Assembly: GCF_018388445.1 (NCBI RefSeq)
Contig: NZ_CP074405.1
Coordinates: forward strand, 1,984,001-2,048,000
From: Cellulomonas wangleii
GTDB lineage: Bacteria > Actinomycetota > Actinomycetes > Actinomycetales > Cellulomonadaceae
Length of the DNA stretch: 64,000 bases
Direction of reading: 5' to 3'
The translations under genes were made by a program, and so were the position numbers. Of this stretch, positions 9,403 through 18,993 are shown one piece after another; within the stretch, counting starts at the first letter, position 1; the number at the start of each line of letters is the position of its first letter. A model generated the notes under the pieces. It did not search any database. It saw nothing but the letters and a program-made list of their open reading frames with translations, and was not told the origin of the DNA.

Positions 9403-9501
9403 CGCTCTCCTCAGTCTCGTCGTGCCGCCGGCACGTGCGCGTCGCCGCTGCACCGCTGCCGTCCCACGTGCCACCGCCGCAGACGCGCCGGACCCCGGGA
9501 C

Positions 9502-9507
9502 AGTCTA
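9502..9507 (-). promoter_or_regulatory. Possible -10 element for the cyclophilin-DUF349 operon
   Basis: On the minus strand TAGACT (TANNNT type) lies about 100 bases upstream of the GTG start in the 225-base gap between divergent genes. No clear -35 is seen, so this is only a candidate. Confidence 0.3.
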
Positions 9508-9614
9508 GGCAAGCCCGGGCAGTCGTCGCGCACGCTGACCACGGCGTGGCCCCGGTCCCGTGCGCCCCGACGTCCGTCGCCGGCGCCGGTGCAGCACGCG
9601 TCCGGGTGCTCGTC

Positions 9615-9620
9615 TAGCGT
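9615..9620 (+). promoter_or_regulatory. -10 element, leaderless arrangement
   Basis: TAGCGT followed by 7 bases and then the ATG of the metallo-hydrolase gene. This spacing puts the transcription start at or next to the start codon; no ribosome binding site is present. Confidence 0.5.
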
Positions 9621-9627
9621 GCGGGAC

Positions 9628-10350
9628 ATGCAGATGCTCACGGTGGTCGCGCCCGTCTTCGCGGCGCGGTGCTCGGTCCTCGTCGCCCCGGACGGCGACT
9701 GCGCCGTCGTCGACCCCGGTGCCGGCACGGCGGAGCAGGTGCGCGAGATCGTCGCCCGCCACGCGCTGCGGCCCCGCGGCGTGCTGCTCACGCACGGGCA
9801 CGCGGACCACACGTGGGACGCGGCGGCGTTGTCCGCCGCGTTCGACGTGCCCGTGCTGCTGCACGCCGGGGACGTGCACCGGCTGGCGGACCCGTTCGGC
9901 ACGCTCGGGGTCCTCGACCCGCGCCACGACCCGCGTGGCCCCCTCGCCCAGGCGCTGCGCGCCGTCGGCGTCGAGCCCGCCGCGTGGCAGCAGCCGCAGC
10001 AGGTCCAGCCGTTCGGTCGCGCGGGCGTGGGCCGGACGGGTGACGTCGACCTCGACCTCGGCGGGGTCCGGGTCGTCGCCCGGCACGCCCCCGGGCACAC
10101 CGAGGGCTCCACGCTCTACCTCGTCGACGCGGGGGAGGTCGAACCCGTCGTCCTGTCCGGCGACGTGCTGTTCGCCGGCGGCATCGGTCGCACCGACCTG
10201 CCGGGCGGCGACGATGACGCGATGCTCGCGACCCTGCGCGACGTGGTGGCGGCCCTGCCACGCGGGTCCCGCGTGCTGCCGGGCCACGGCCCCGCCACCG
10301 ACGTGGCGACCGAGCTGGCGACCAACCCGTACCTGCCGCGTCGGGGCTGA
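9628..10350 (+). CDS. MBL-fold metallo-hydrolase (glyoxalase II-like)
   Basis: A 240-residue cytosolic zinc hydrolase. It has the metal-binding motif THGHADH (in LLTHGHADHTWD), a second His in HAPGHTEGS, the metal-bridging Asp in LSGDVLFAGGIGRTDLPGGD, and a final His in LPGHGP. This is the hydroxyacylglutathione-hydrolase-like subfamily, which in actinobacteria sits between ppiB and hisS. Because these bacteria use mycothiol rather than glutathione, the natural substrate is unlikely to be a glutathione thioester; I infer another thioester or sulfur compound. The ATG at 9628 fits the leaderless -10 element. An alternative ATG is two codons downstream. Confidence 0.85.
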   Translation: MQMLTVVAPVFAARCSVLVAPDGDCAVVDPGAGTAEQVREIVARHALRPRGVLLTHGHADHTWDAAALSAAFDVPVLLHAGDVHRLADPFGTLGVLDPRHDPRGPLAQALRAVGVEPAAWQQPQQVQPFGRAGVGRTGDVDLDLGGVRVVARHAPGHTEGSTLYLVDAGEVEPVVLSGDVLFAGGIGRTDLPGGDDDAMLATLRDVVAALPRGSRVLPGHGPATDVATELATNPYLPRRG

Positions 10351-10354
10351 GCCG

Positions 10355-10380
10355 CCGGGACGGCGCGGCCCACGTCCCGG
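10355..10380 (+). terminator. Hairpin after the metallo-hydrolase gene
   Basis: CCGGGACG (10355-10362) and CGTCCCGG (10373-10380) form a perfect 8-bp stem with a 10-base loop, 4 bases after the stop. Confidence 0.5.
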
Positions 10381-10423
10381 AAGGGTGCGGGACCGGGCGT
10401 CGCGTTCTGGGATCATCGTGCCC

Positions 10424-11800
10424 ATGGCGCGACCCACACCCCTGTCCGGATTCCCCGAGTGGCTGCCCGACGGGCGCATCGTCGAGCAGCACGTCCTCGA
10501 CGTCCTGCGCCGCACGTTCGAGCTGCACGGCTTCGCGGGGATCGAGACGCGGGCCGTCGAGCCGCTCGACCAGCTGCTGCGCAAGGGAGAGACCTCCAAG
10601 GAGGTCTACGTGCTGCGGCGCCTGCAGGAGGACCCGGACGCGGCGCCCGAGCGCGCGGGCCAGCTGGGCCTGCACTTCGACCTCACCGTGCCGTTCGCGC
10701 GGTACGTGCTGGAGAACGCCGGGCACCTGGCCTTCCCGTTCCGCCGCTACCAGATCCAGAAGGTGTGGCGTGGCGAGCGGCCCCAGGACGGGCGGTTCCG
10801 CGAGTTCGTGCAGGCCGACATCGACGTCGTCGGCGCCGGTGCGCTGCCCTACCACTACGAGGTCGAGCTCCCGCTGGTCATGGCGGACGCCCTCGGTGCG
10901 CTGCGCGACCTGGGCGTGCCGCCGGTGCGGATCCTCGTGAACAACCGCAAGGTCGCCGAGGGCTTCTACCGCGGCCTGGGTCTCGACGACGTCGAGGCCG
11001 TGCTCCGCGGCATCGACAAGCTCGACAAGGTGGGCCCGGAGGCGGTCGCGGCGCTGCTCGTCGACGAGGCCGGCGCCACGCCCGCGCAGGCCGACGCCTG
11101 CCTGGAGCTCGCCGCGATCAGTGGCGACGACGCCTCCGTCGTCGAGCGGGTGCGCGAGCTCGCGACCCGGCAGGGGGCATCGAGCGACCTGCTGGAGGAA
11201 GGGCTCGGCGAGCTCGGCGCGCTCGTCGCCGCCGCGGCCGAGCGCGCGCCCGGGGTGGTCGTGGCCGACCTGAGGATCGCCCGCGGCCTGGACTACTACA
11301 CCGGCTCGGTCTACGAGACCGTGCTGGTCGGGCACGAGGACCTGGGGTCCATCTGCTCCGGTGGCCGGTACGACACGCTCGCGTCGGACGGCAACCAGAC
11401 CTACCCGGGCGTCGGTCTGTCGATCGGCGTGTCCCGGCTGGTGTCCCGGCTGCTGTCCGCCGGCCTCGTGCGCGCGACGCGCTCGGTGCCGACCGCGGTC
11501 CTCGTCGCGGTCACGTCGGAGGAGCTGCGCTCGCGGTCCGACGCGGTCGCCGCCGCGCTGCGGGCGCGGGGCATCCCCGTCGAGGTGGCGCCGAGCGCCG
11601 CCAAGTTCGGCAAGCAGATCAAGCACGCCGACCGCCGCGGCATCCCCTTCGTGTGGTTCGTCGGCGACCCGGCCGACGACGGCGCACCCGCGCAGGACGA
11701 GGTGAAGGACATCCGCTCGGGCGAGCAGGTCCCCGCCGACGCCGCGACGTGGGCGCCGCCGGCGGACGACGTGCGTCCGCGCGTCGTCGCGGCCGGCTGA
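10424..11800 (+). CDS. hisS: Histidine--tRNA ligase
   Basis: Charges tRNA-His. The 458-residue enzyme shows the HisRS motifs GLDYYTGSVYE (near 288-298), DLTVPFARY (86-94) and the motif 2 region RGERPQDGRFREF (116-128). The form DLTVPFARY with ADIDVVG resembles the archaeal/eukaryotic HisRS branch (typical bacterial enzymes have LRPEGTA and a different motif 2). I recall the same form in Arthrobacter and other Micrococcales, so it is likely the normal enzyme here. The ATG at 10424 gives the expected N-terminus; a possible GATCAT -10 element lies 7 bases upstream. The stop codon is the first copy of a 15-bp tandem array. Confidence 0.94.
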   Translation: MARPTPLSGFPEWLPDGRIVEQHVLDVLRRTFELHGFAGIETRAVEPLDQLLRKGETSKEVYVLRRLQEDPDAAPERAGQLGLHFDLTVPFARYVLENAGHLAFPFRRYQIQKVWRGERPQDGRFREFVQADIDVVGAGALPYHYEVELPLVMADALGALRDLGVPPVRILVNNRKVAEGFYRGLGLDDVEAVLRGIDKLDKVGPEAVAALLVDEAGATPAQADACLELAAISGDDASVVERVRELATRQGASSDLLEEGLGELGALVAAAAERAPGVVVADLRIARGLDYYTGSVYETVLVGHEDLGSICSGGRYDTLASDGNQTYPGVGLSIGVSRLVSRLLSAGLVRATRSVPTAVLVAVTSEELRSRSDAVAAALRARGIPVEVAPSAAKFGKQIKHADRRGIPFVWFVGDPADDGAPAQDEVKDIRSGEQVPADAATWAPPADDVRPRVVAAG

Positions 11801-11970
11801 CGCACGGCCGGCTGACGCACGGCCGGCTGCCGCACGGCCGGCTGACGCACGGCCGGCTGCCGCACGGCCGGCTGACGCACGGCCGGCTGCCGCACGGCCG
11901 GCTGCCGCACGACCGGCTGCCGCACGACCGGCTGCCGCACGGCCGGCTGCCGGGCGGGCGGCTGACCCTC
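11791..11970. repeat. 15-bp tandem repeat beginning at the hisS stop codon
   Basis: Twelve consecutive 15-base units of GGCCGGCTGMCGCAC run from 11791 to 11970. The first ten are nearly identical, with M being A or C, and the last two have decayed. The first copy contains the last two hisS codons and the TGA stop. In the hisS frame the units therefore carry either TGA (stop) or TGC (Cys) at the same place. No spacers are present, so this is a minisatellite and not a CRISPR. Confidence 0.95.
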
Positions 11971-11981
11971 TCGACACATGG

Positions 11982-11997
11982 TCGAACGTGTGTTCGA
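11982..11997 (+). promoter_or_regulatory. LexA (SOS) box
   Basis: TCGAAC-GTGT-GTTCGA is an exact match to the actinobacterial/Bacillus-type LexA operator TCGAAC-N4-GTTCGA. It lies 8 bases upstream of the preferred GTG start of the radical SAM gene, where LexA would block transcription. DNA-damage control of the gene is inferred from the site. Confidence 0.85.
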
Positions 11998-12005
11998 ATG
12001 ACCGT

Positions 12006-13052
12006 GTGCGATGGGACGGGCAGAAGATCGGTGCGCAGGACGGCACCGCGCTGCCCGGGCTCGACCTGCGCGCCATGCCCGGACTCGTGCGCAGCGTGCG
12101 CACGCCGGACTTCGCCGGCGTCACCTTCCACGAGGTGCTGTGCCGTACGGCTCTCAACCGGGTGCCGGACGCGTCGGCGGTGCCGTTCCGGTGGACCGTG
12201 AACCCGATGCGGGGCTGCCTGCACGCGTGCGCCTACTGCTTCGCCCGGGGCACCCACCGCTACCTCGACCTCGACGCGGGGGCGGACTTCGACACCCAGA
12301 TCGTCGTCAAGACCAACGTCGCCGAGGTGCTGCACGCCGAGGTCGGTCGGCCGTCGTGGCGACGCGAGCACGTCGCGCTCGGCACCAACACCGACCCGTA
12401 CCAGCGGGCGGAGGGCCGGTACGCGCTGATGCCCGGGATCATCGAGGCGCTCGCGGGCTCGGGCACGCCGCTGTCCGTCCTCACCAAGGGCACCCTGCTG
12501 CGCCGGGACCTGCCGCTGCTGGCCGAGGCCTCGCGCGACGTGCCGGTGTCGACGGCCGTCTCCATCGCCGTCCTGGACGACGACCTGCAGCAGAGCCTGG
12601 AGCCCGGCACGCCGACGGCGCGGGCGCGTCTGGCGCTGGTCCGCGCGGCGCGGGAGGCCGGGCTGCCCGTGCACGTCATGGTGGCGCCGGTGCTGCCCTG
12701 GCTGACGGACTCCACGGACCACCTGGACCGGCTGCTCGCCGCCGTCGCCGAGGCCGGGGCCCAGCGGGCCACCGTGCTGCCGCTGCACCTGCGGCCGGGC
12801 GCCCGGGAGTGGTTCCTCGCGTGGCTGCGGCGGGAGCGGCCCGACCTGGTGGCCGGCTACGACCGGGTGTACCGGGGCGGGTCGTACGCCCACGCAGAGT
12901 ACGGCGCCTGGTTGGGCGCGCGGGTCCGCCCGCTGCTCGCACGGCACGGGCTGGACCGCGCCCCGCAGGACGTCGGCGACGGCGTGCGCTGGGGCAGCGA
13001 CCGGGAGCCCGCGCCGCCGGCCGCCGCCGAGCTGCAGCCCAGTCTCTTCTGA
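12006..13052 (+). CDS. Radical SAM protein (Rv2578c family)
   Basis: A 348-residue protein with the radical SAM cluster motif CX3CX2C at Cys71, Cys75 and Cys78 ([13 protein letters not shown]), preceded by PFRWTVNPM. It belongs to the group often annotated as spore-photoproduct-lyase-like or intein-containing Rv2578c-like; the reaction is unknown. The GTG at 12006 (VRWDGQ) is preferred to GTG 11988 because homologues start with a similar RW-G sequence and because the upstream start lies inside the LexA box. The SOS box suggests a role in DNA damage, possibly repair, but this is inference. Genomic position between hisS and aspS is conserved in actinobacteria. Confidence 0.88.
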   Translation: MRWDGQKIGAQDGTALPGLDLRAMPGLVRSVRTPDFAGVTFHEVLCRTALNRVPDASAVPFRWTVNPMRGCLHACAYCFARGTHRYLDLDAGADFDTQIVVKTNVAEVLHAEVGRPSWRREHVALGTNTDPYQRAEGRYALMPGIIEALAGSGTPLSVLTKGTLLRRDLPLLAEASRDVPVSTAVSIAVLDDDLQQSLEPGTPTARARLALVRAAREAGLPVHVMVAPVLPWLTDSTDHLDRLLAAVAEAGAQRATVLPLHLRPGAREWFLAWLRRERPDLVAGYDRVYRGGSYAHAEYGAWLGARVRPLLARHGLDRAPQDVGDGVRWGSDREPAPPAAAELQPSLF

Positions 13053-13132
13053 GGGTCCGGCCCGTCGGGGCGGGTGCGCGCGGGGCGTCCCGCGGTAGGG
13101 CGTCCGCGTGGGCCGGGCACCGTCGGCGCACC

Positions 13133-13138
13133 TATGAT
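13133..13138 (+). promoter_or_regulatory. -10 element of aspS promoter
   Basis: TATGAT is a near-perfect -10 hexamer about 50 bases upstream of the aspS start, giving a leader of roughly 42 bases with a GAAGGA ribosome binding site (13176-13181). No good -35 is visible. Confidence 0.6.
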
Positions 13139-13186
13139 CGGGGGTGCGTCCGTCCGGGCGCGGATCCCCGACCTGAAGGACCTTCC

Positions 13187-14983
13187 GTGCTGCGCACCCA
13201 CACCGCCGGCTCGCTGCGGGCCGAGCACATCGGCACCACCGTCACCCTCACGGGCTGGGTGGACCGCCGGCGCGATCACGGCGGGGTCGCGTTCGTCGAC
13301 CTGCGCGACGCCTCGGGCATCGCCCAGGTCGTCATCCGCGACGAGGCCGTCGCCCACGGGCTGCGTGCGGAGTACGTGCTCCAGGTCACCGGTGAGGTCG
13401 GGCGCCGTCCGCAGGGCAACGAGAACCCCAACCTCGCGACCGGCGAGGTCGAGGTCGTCGCGCACGAGGTCGTCGTCCTCAACGAGTCCGCACCGCTGCC
13501 GTTCCAGGTCTCGGCGTCCGTCGACGAGCCGGTGGGGGAGGAGGCGCGCCTGCGCCACCGCTACCTCGACCTGCGCCGGCCCGCCCCGGCCCACGCCATC
13601 CGGCTGCGCGCCCAGGTCAACCGTGCCGCGCGCGCGGTGCTCGACGAGCGCGGGTTCGTCGAGGTCGAGACCCCGACGCTGACGCGGTCCACGCCCGAGG
13701 GTGCGCGCGACTTCGTCGTCCCGGCGCGCCTGGCCCCGGGCAGCTGGTACGCGCTGCCGCAGTCCCCGCAGCTGTTCAAGCAGCTGCTCATGGTCGGCGG
13801 CCTGGAGCGGTACTACCAGATCGCCCGCTGCTACCGGGACGAGGACTTCCGCGCGGACCGCCAGCCGGAGTTCACCCAGCTCGACATCGAGGCCAGCTTC
13901 GTCGACCAGGACGACGTCATCGAGCTCGCCGAGGCCGTGCTGACGTCGCTGTGGGAGCTGATCGGGTACACCATCCCGACCCCGATCCCGCGGATGACGT
14001 ACGCGGAGGCGATGCGCCGGTACGGCACGGACAAGCCCGACCTGCGCTTCGGCCTCGAGCTGACCGACCTCACCGCGTACTTCGCCGAGACCCCGTTCCG
14101 GGTCTTCCAGGCGCCGTACGTCGGGGCGGTCGTGCAGCCGGGTGGTGCGAGCACCCCCCGCCGCGGGTTCGACGCGTGGCAGGAGTGGGCCAAGCAGCGC
14201 GGTGCCAAGGGCCTGGCCTACGTCACGGTGGGCGAGGACGGCGAGCTCGGCGGACCGGTCGCCAAGAACATCACCGACCAGGAGCGCGCCGGGCTGGCGG
14301 CCGCGGTCGGGGCCAACCCGGGTGACGCGGTGTTCTTCGCCGCCGGCAAGCAGAGCGAGGCGCGTGCGCTGCTGGGCGCCGCCCGTCTGGAGATCGGCCG
14401 CCGCGGCGGGCTGATCGACGAGGACGCCTGGTCGTTCGTGTGGGTCGTCGACGCACCGCTGTTCAAGCCCACCGGCGAGGACGACGACGTCGCCGTCGGC
14501 AAGGGCGCCTGGACGGCCGTGCACCACGCGTTCACGTCGCCCACCCCGGAGTGGATCGACCGCTTCGAGGAGGACCCGGGTGCGGCCCTCGCGTATGCCT
14601 ACGACATCGTGTGCAACGGCAACGAGATCGGCGGCGGCTCGATCCGTATCCACCGGCGCGACGTGCAGCAGCGCGTCTTCGAGGTCATGGGCATCGGGCA
14701 GGAGGAGGCCCAGGAGAAGTTCGGCTTCCTGCTCGACGCCTTCGCGTTCGGTGCGCCGCCGCACGGCGGCATCGCGTTCGGCTGGGACCGGATCGTCGCC
14801 CTGCTCACGCGCTCCGAGTCGATCCGTGAGGTCATCGCCTTCCCGAAGTCCGGCGGCGGGTACGACCCGCTGACCGGGGCACCGGCGCCCATCTCGCCCG
14901 AGCAGCGCCGCGAGACCGGCGTCGACACGCGTCCCAAGGCCGCCCAGCCGCCCGCCGGCCCGGCCCCCGCCGCCCAGGTGTGA
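13187..14983 (+). CDS. aspS: Aspartate--tRNA ligase (probably non-discriminating)
   Basis: Charges tRNA-Asp and, in most actinobacteria without AsnRS, also misacylates tRNA-Asn for the GatCAB amidotransferase; that second role is inferred. The 598-residue protein has an N-terminal OB-fold tRNA-binding domain ([19 protein letters not shown]), motif 1 ([17 protein letters not shown]), motif 2 ([20 protein letters not shown]), the bacterial GAD insertion, and motif 3 ([10 protein letters not shown]). The GTG start is supported by a GAAGGA ribosome binding site. The stop overlaps the start of the GNAT gene (GTGTGA), so the two are cotranscribed. Confidence 0.95.
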   Translation: MLRTHTAGSLRAEHIGTTVTLTGWVDRRRDHGGVAFVDLRDASGIAQVVIRDEAVAHGLRAEYVLQVTGEVGRRPQGNENPNLATGEVEVVAHEVVVLNESAPLPFQVSASVDEPVGEEARLRHRYLDLRRPAPAHAIRLRAQVNRAARAVLDERGFVEVETPTLTRSTPEGARDFVVPARLAPGSWYALPQSPQLFKQLLMVGGLERYYQIARCYRDEDFRADRQPEFTQLDIEASFVDQDDVIELAEAVLTSLWELIGYTIPTPIPRMTYAEAMRRYGTDKPDLRFGLELTDLTAYFAETPFRVFQAPYVGAVVQPGGASTPRRGFDAWQEWAKQRGAKGLAYVTVGEDGELGGPVAKNITDQERAGLAAAVGANPGDAVFFAAGKQSEARALLGAARLEIGRRGGLIDEDAWSFVWVVDAPLFKPTGEDDDVAVGKGAWTAVHHAFTSPTPEWIDRFEEDPGAALAYAYDIVCNGNEIGGGSIRIHRRDVQQRVFEVMGIGQEEAQEKFGFLLDAFAFGAPPHGGIAFGWDRIVALLTRSESIREVIAFPKSGGGYDPLTGAPAPISPEQRRETGVDTRPKAAQPPAGPAPAAQV

Positions 14984-15750
14984 GCCACCGGCTCCTGGCG
15001 CGGCTGCCCGCCGCGCTGCGCAGCCGGCGGGACGTGCTGGACCAGCGGCACGACTGGGCCGATGCCGCGGTGCTCGCGCAGGGCGCCGCGGCGGCGGTCC
15101 TGGCCCGGGAACGGCCGGGCGGGTCGATCCTGTGGGCCCTGGGGGCACCCGACGAGCTCCACGAGCTCCTCCCCGACGCGCTGCGGAGCCACGGCCCGGG
15201 TGTGCGCTGGGCGACGGTCCCGCGCGCCGTGCCCGTCACGCCGGCGGCCCTCGAGGTCGTCGGCGTCGTGCCGGCCACGTCGTGGGACCGGTTCTCGTGC
15301 GACGTCCCACCCCCCGCGCAGCCCGGTGAGGACCGCGTCGTCCTCCTCGACGCCGAGCGCGACGCCGCGGCGATCACGGCATGCCTCGACGTGGCGAACC
15401 CGACGACCCACGCGCGCCCCGGCGCGTCCGACGACGCGGCGTGGTGGGGTGTGCCGGACCCGGCCGGCGGCCGGCTGCTGGGCGTGATCGGTGTCGCGGT
15501 GCGCGCCGGCACGGACGTCCCCTCGATGCACCTGCACGGCCTGGGTGTCGTCCCCGACGCGCGCGGCCACCGGCTGGGCACCGCGCTGGCGGCGGTGGCG
15601 ACGCGCCGGGCGCTCGAGGGCGGCGCGCCCTGGGTGTCGCTGGGCATGTACGCCGACAACGCGCCGGCACGCCGCGTCTACGCGGCCCTCGGATTCCGGG
15701 TCGACGTCGAGAACGCGGGCTACGGGCCGCCGGGTGCCGCACGCCCCTGA
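14980..15750 (+). CDS. GNAT family N-acetyltransferase
   Basis: A 256-residue protein whose C-terminal half (about 160-250) is a GNAT domain. The acetyl-CoA-binding motif A is visible as [16 protein letters not shown], followed by [17 protein letters not shown] (motif B). The N-terminal half is not recognised and may bind the substrate, which is unknown. The GTG start overlaps the aspS stop by 4 bases, so it is translated from the aspS mRNA. No specific link to tRNA charging can be read from the sequence. Confidence 0.82.
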   Translation: MSHRLLARLPAALRSRRDVLDQRHDWADAAVLAQGAAAAVLARERPGGSILWALGAPDELHELLPDALRSHGPGVRWATVPRAVPVTPAALEVVGVVPATSWDRFSCDVPPPAQPGEDRVVLLDAERDAAAITACLDVANPTTHARPGASDDAAWWGVPDPAGGRLLGVIGVAVRAGTDVPSMHLHGLGVVPDARGHRLGTALAAVATRRALEGGAPWVSLGMYADNAPARRVYAALGFRVDVENAGYGPPGAARP

Positions 15751-15803
15751 CGTGCCCCTGGCTCCGCCGTGGTGCTCACCGGGCGGTCCGCGCCGGGCGT
15801 GGC

Positions 15804-15809
15804 TACCGT
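15804..15809 (+). promoter_or_regulatory. -10 element before the SDR gene
   Basis: TACCGT (TANNNT type) lies 5 bases upstream of an ATG at 15815 that opens a 9-codon reading frame overlapping the SDR start. It is the only plausible promoter in the short gap. Confidence 0.45.
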
Positions 15810-15814
15810 CGACC

Positions 15815-15841
15815 ATGACGTCGAGGGAGGGAGCACGATGA
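15815..15841 (+). CDS. Candidate 8-residue leader peptide ahead of the SDR gene
   Basis: ATG at 15815 opens MTSREGAR followed by TGA, and this stop overlaps the ATG of the SDR gene (ATGA). It could be a leaderless short reading frame that couples translation to the downstream gene. It also contains the downstream ribosome binding site (GAGGGAGGG). Such tiny frames arise by chance, so support is limited to the promoter spacing and exact overlap. Confidence 0.3.
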   Translation: MTSREGAR

Positions 15842-16617
15842 CGCTGGACGGCAAGGTCGCGCTGGTCACGGGCGCGGGATCGGGCATCGGACGGGCGACG
15901 GCGGTGCGGCTCGCGCAGGACGGTGCGACCGTCGTCGCGGTCGGGCACCGCCAGGAGAGCGCGGACGACGTCGCCGCGGAGGTCCGCGCGGCGGGCGGGC
16001 GGGTGCTGCCCCTCGCCGCGGACGTCGGGGACGCGGAGGCGGTCCGTGAGGTGTACGCCCGGGTGGAGCGCGAGCTGGGGCGCCTCGACGTGGTCGTCGC
16101 CAACGCCGGCGTCAACGGGGTGTGGGCGCCGCTGGAGCAGATCGAGCCGGACGAGTGGCACGCCACGCTCGGCACCAACCTCACCGGGACGTTCCTCACC
16201 CTGCGCTACGCGCTGCCGCTGCTGCTGCGCCAGGGCGGGGCCGTCGTCGTCGTGTCGTCCATCAACGGGACCCGGACCTTCACGACGCCCGGGGCGTCGG
16301 CGTACGCCACCAGCAAGGCGGGTCAGGTCGCGCTCGCCCGCATGGCGGCCGTCGAGCTCGGCCCGCGCGGGGTGCGCGTCAACGCGGTGTGCCCCGGCGC
16401 CATCGAGACGAACATCGACGAGAACACGGAGCAGCGGGACACGGACGACCTCGGGCTGCCGGCGCAGTACCCGCAGGGGCAGATCCCGCTCACGGGGGAG
16501 GAGCCGGGCTCGCCGCAGGAGGTCGCCGACGTCATCGCGTTCCTGGTGTCCGACGCGGCGCGGCACGTGACGGGGACCGAGGTCTTCGTCGACGGTGGGC
16601 AGGGCCTGGTCGCCTGA
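15838..16617 (+). CDS. SDR family NAD(P)-dependent oxidoreductase
   Basis: A 259-residue classical short-chain dehydrogenase. The Rossmann nucleotide-binding motif TGAGSGIG is at residues 11-18, NAG at about 88-90 (VVANAGVNG), catalytic Tyr156 and Lys160 in SAYATSKAG, and the CPGAIET segment follows. The C-terminus ends with the common HVTGTEVFVDGGQGL. The substrate cannot be deduced. The ATG at 15838 is chosen for the strong GAGGGAGGG ribosome binding site just upstream. It converges with the MMPL gene on the other strand. Confidence 0.9.
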   Translation: MTLDGKVALVTGAGSGIGRATAVRLAQDGATVVAVGHRQESADDVAAEVRAAGGRVLPLAADVGDAEAVREVYARVERELGRLDVVVANAGVNGVWAPLEQIEPDEWHATLGTNLTGTFLTLRYALPLLLRQGGAVVVVSSINGTRTFTTPGASAYATSKAGQVALARMAAVELGPRGVRVNAVCPGAIETNIDENTEQRDTDDLGLPAQYPQGQIPLTGEEPGSPQEVADVIAFLVSDAARHVTGTEVFVDGGQGLVA

Positions 16618-16653
16618 CGGCCCGGCCGCCCCCTGCCCGCGCGCCTCGGCGGC

Positions 16654-18885
16654 TCAGTGCAGGATCGCGAACCGGTCGTACAGCCGGCGCAGGGGGCGCG
16701 GTGCCCACCAGTTGGCGCGGTCCAGCACCGTCATGGTCGCCGGCACCAGGAACAGGCGGACCACCGTCGCGTCGATCAGCACGGCGACCGCCAGCGCGAA
16801 CCCGACCTGCTTGATCACCACGAGGTCGCCGGCGACGAACCCGGCGAACACCACGATGATGATGGCCGCGGCCGAGGTGATGATCCGCCCGGAGCGCTGC
16901 AGCCCCAGCCGGACCGCGGCGTCGGTCGCCAGCCCCTCGTCGTGCAGCTCCTTGACGCGCGAGAGCAGGAAGACCTCGTAGTCCATCGCCAGACCGAACG
17001 CGAAGGCGGCGACGAGCGCCAGCACGTAGGTCTCGATGCCGTTCGTCGACGTGAAGCCCAGCAACCCCTCGAGGTGCCCGTCCTGGAACCCCCAGACCAG
17101 CACGCCCAGCGAGGCCAGGATCGACAGCACGTTGGTGAGCAGCGCCTTGACCGGGATCACCACGGAGCCCGTCATGAGGAACAGCAGCAGCAGGGTCGCC
17201 ACCCCGACGACGGCCAGCGCGACCGGCGCGCGCTCCATGAGCGCCTTCGTGAAGTCGATCTGCGACGCGGCCTGCCCGACCACCCAGCGCTCGAACGGCG
17301 CCGGCACGTCACGGACCTCCCGCACGACGTCCGCCGCGACCGGCCCGCCGGGGTCGGTCGTGTCCGCCCGCACGCCGATGACGACGTAGGAGCCCAGCTC
17401 GGCCGGCGGGTCGACGGACGCCACGTCCGGCAGGGCCTCGAGCTCCTCGGCCCACGCCGTGGCCTCGGCCAGCGACGTCGCGGCGACCACGGTCACGGCG
17501 GGTCCCGCGGCGGCCGGGTAGTTCTCCTCCAGGTCGCCCACGTACTCGCGCTGGGTGGTGCCCTCGGGCAGCAGCTCCAGCCCGCTGATCCGCAGCTCCA
17601 TGCGCAACGCCGGGGCGGCCAGCAGCAGCAGGAGCGCGACGGACCCGAGCATGACCCACCAGGGGTGGCGCTGGACCCGGGCGGCCAGGGTCGAGAACGC
17701 ACCCTCCTCACGCTGCACGTCCGACGCGCGGCGCAGCAGGGGGATCCGCGCCACCAGGCCCGGGCGCGCCAGGCGACGGCCCGTGAGCGTCAGCAGCGCG
17801 GGGACCAGCGTGATCGCGGTGGAGACCGCCACGAGCACGACCGCCACCCCACCGGCCGCGATGGCCCGCAGGATCTCCGGCCGGAAGACCAGCAGACCCG
17901 CGATCGACACCGCGACGGTCACGGCCGAGAACGCGACCGTCCGCCCGGCCGTCGCCATGGTCCGTTCCACCGCCTCCACCACCGGTCCGTCGCCGCGTCG
18001 CCGCCGCGACCCCGCGCCGTCGTCCGTCCCGACGGTGCGCTGCAGCTCCTCGCGGAACCGCGACACGATCAGCAGGCCGTAGTCGATGGACAGGCCCAGC
18101 CCCAGCACGGTGACGACGTTGACGACCGAGGCGTCGACGTCCATCACGTACGTGAGCGCCAGGAGGGCGCCCAGCCCGCCGGCGATGGACGCGAGGGCGC
18201 CGGCCATGGGCATCGACGCCGCCAGGAACCCGCCGAAGACCACCACCATGATGAGCAGCGCGATCGGCAGCGCGACGGCCTCTCCGGTGCGCAGGTCGTC
18301 CTCGACCTGCTGCGTGATCTCGTCGACGATGAGGTGCTCGGCGCCCACGACGCCGCGGACGTCCGGTGCGACGTCCCGCAGGTCCTGAGGCACCGCGCGC
18401 AGGCGCTGCTCCACCTCGTCCAGCGCGGCGGCCTGCTCGTCCGCCGTCAGGTCCGGCTCGAGCTCGACGACGACGAGGAACCCGTCCCCGTCCTGCGCCA
18501 GCAGCGGCGCCGCCGCCGGGCTCTGCACACCGCCGGGCAGCACCAGGGGGTCGATGACCGACACCACCCCGGGCACCGCCGCGATCTGCGCGCGCGCCTC
18601 CTCGAGCGCCGGCCCGACCGCGGGGTCCGCCGGGTCGACACCCGTCAGCACGAGGTTCACCGCCGGGCCCGTGGTCCGCTCGTCCGCGAGGATCTGCTGC
18701 CCCTCGGTCGACTCCGCGCCCGGGACACCCGGACCCCCGGCCTCGACGCGGTCGAACAGGCTCTGGCCGTGGAGGCCCTGCACGGCCAGGGCGTAGCCCA
18801 CGACGGTGAGCACGAGCCAGACGACGACGGTCAGGCGCGGGTGGTGGGCGACCCTGCGGCCGAGGCGTGCGAACACGCCCGCCAT
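16654..18885 (-). CDS. MMPL/RND family transporter
   Basis: A 743-residue inner membrane protein of the MMPL family, exporting lipids or other hydrophobic molecules by proton-driven transport. It starts with [20 protein letters not shown] (membrane helix 1), has an extracellular loop domain, then the first transmembrane block containing [17 protein letters not shown], a second extracellular domain, and the second block with [25 protein letters not shown]. The two Asp-Tyr pairs (SIDY and AMDY) are the likely proton-relay sites. There is no TetR-type regulator or lipid synthesis gene next to it, so the cargo is unknown. ATG 18885 gives a normal family N-terminus. Confidence 0.9.
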   Translation of the reverse strand: MAGVFARLGRRVAHHPRLTVVVWLVLTVVGYALAVQGLHGQSLFDRVEAGGPGVPGAESTEGQQILADERTTGPAVNLVLTGVDPADPAVGPALEEARAQIAAVPGVVSVIDPLVLPGGVQSPAAAPLLAQDGDGFLVVVELEPDLTADEQAAALDEVEQRLRAVPQDLRDVAPDVRGVVGAEHLIVDEITQQVEDDLRTGEAVALPIALLIMVVVFGGFLAASMPMAGALASIAGGLGALLALTYVMDVDASVVNVVTVLGLGLSIDYGLLIVSRFREELQRTVGTDDGAGSRRRRGDGPVVEAVERTMATAGRTVAFSAVTVAVSIAGLLVFRPEILRAIAAGGVAVVLVAVSTAITLVPALLTLTGRRLARPGLVARIPLLRRASDVQREEGAFSTLAARVQRHPWWVMLGSVALLLLLAAPALRMELRISGLELLPEGTTQREYVGDLEENYPAAAGPAVTVVAATSLAEATAWAEELEALPDVASVDPPAELGSYVVIGVRADTTDPGGPVAADVVREVRDVPAPFERWVVGQAASQIDFTKALMERAPVALAVVGVATLLLLFLMTGSVVIPVKALLTNVLSILASLGVLVWGFQDGHLEGLLGFTSTNGIETYVLALVAAFAFGLAMDYEVFLLSRVKELHDEGLATDAAVRLGLQRSGRIITSAAAIIIVVFAGFVAGDLVVIKQVGFALAVAVLIDATVVRLFLVPATMTVLDRANWWAPRPLRRLYDRFAILH

Positions 18886-18980
18886 GCTCGCAGGTCCGGG
18901 GCCACCCGCGCACGTCGCGGGACACCGACGCCGCGTCGTGCGCCGTCGTGGCCGTGGGCGGTCCCGTCGGCGGCGGTGCG

Positions 18981-18986
18981 TAGGCT
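18981..18986 (+). promoter_or_regulatory. -10 element of rarA, leaderless arrangement
   Basis: TAGGCT, then 7 bases, then the rarA ATG. No ribosome binding site lies between them. Confidence 0.55.
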
Positions 18987-18993
18987 CGCAGGC

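Noticed and set aside
11791..11970. Possible CRISPR-like repeat
   Set aside because: Units are directly adjacent without spacers, 15 bp long, and there are no cas genes in the window.
11988..12005. Upstream GTG start of the radical SAM gene
   Set aside because: It lies inside the LexA box and lacks a ribosome binding site; homologues start at the RW-G segment.
16657..18990. Long plus-strand frame joined to rarA upstream
   Set aside because: It is antisense to the MMPL transporter; RarA homologues start at MDLF, next to the -10 element.
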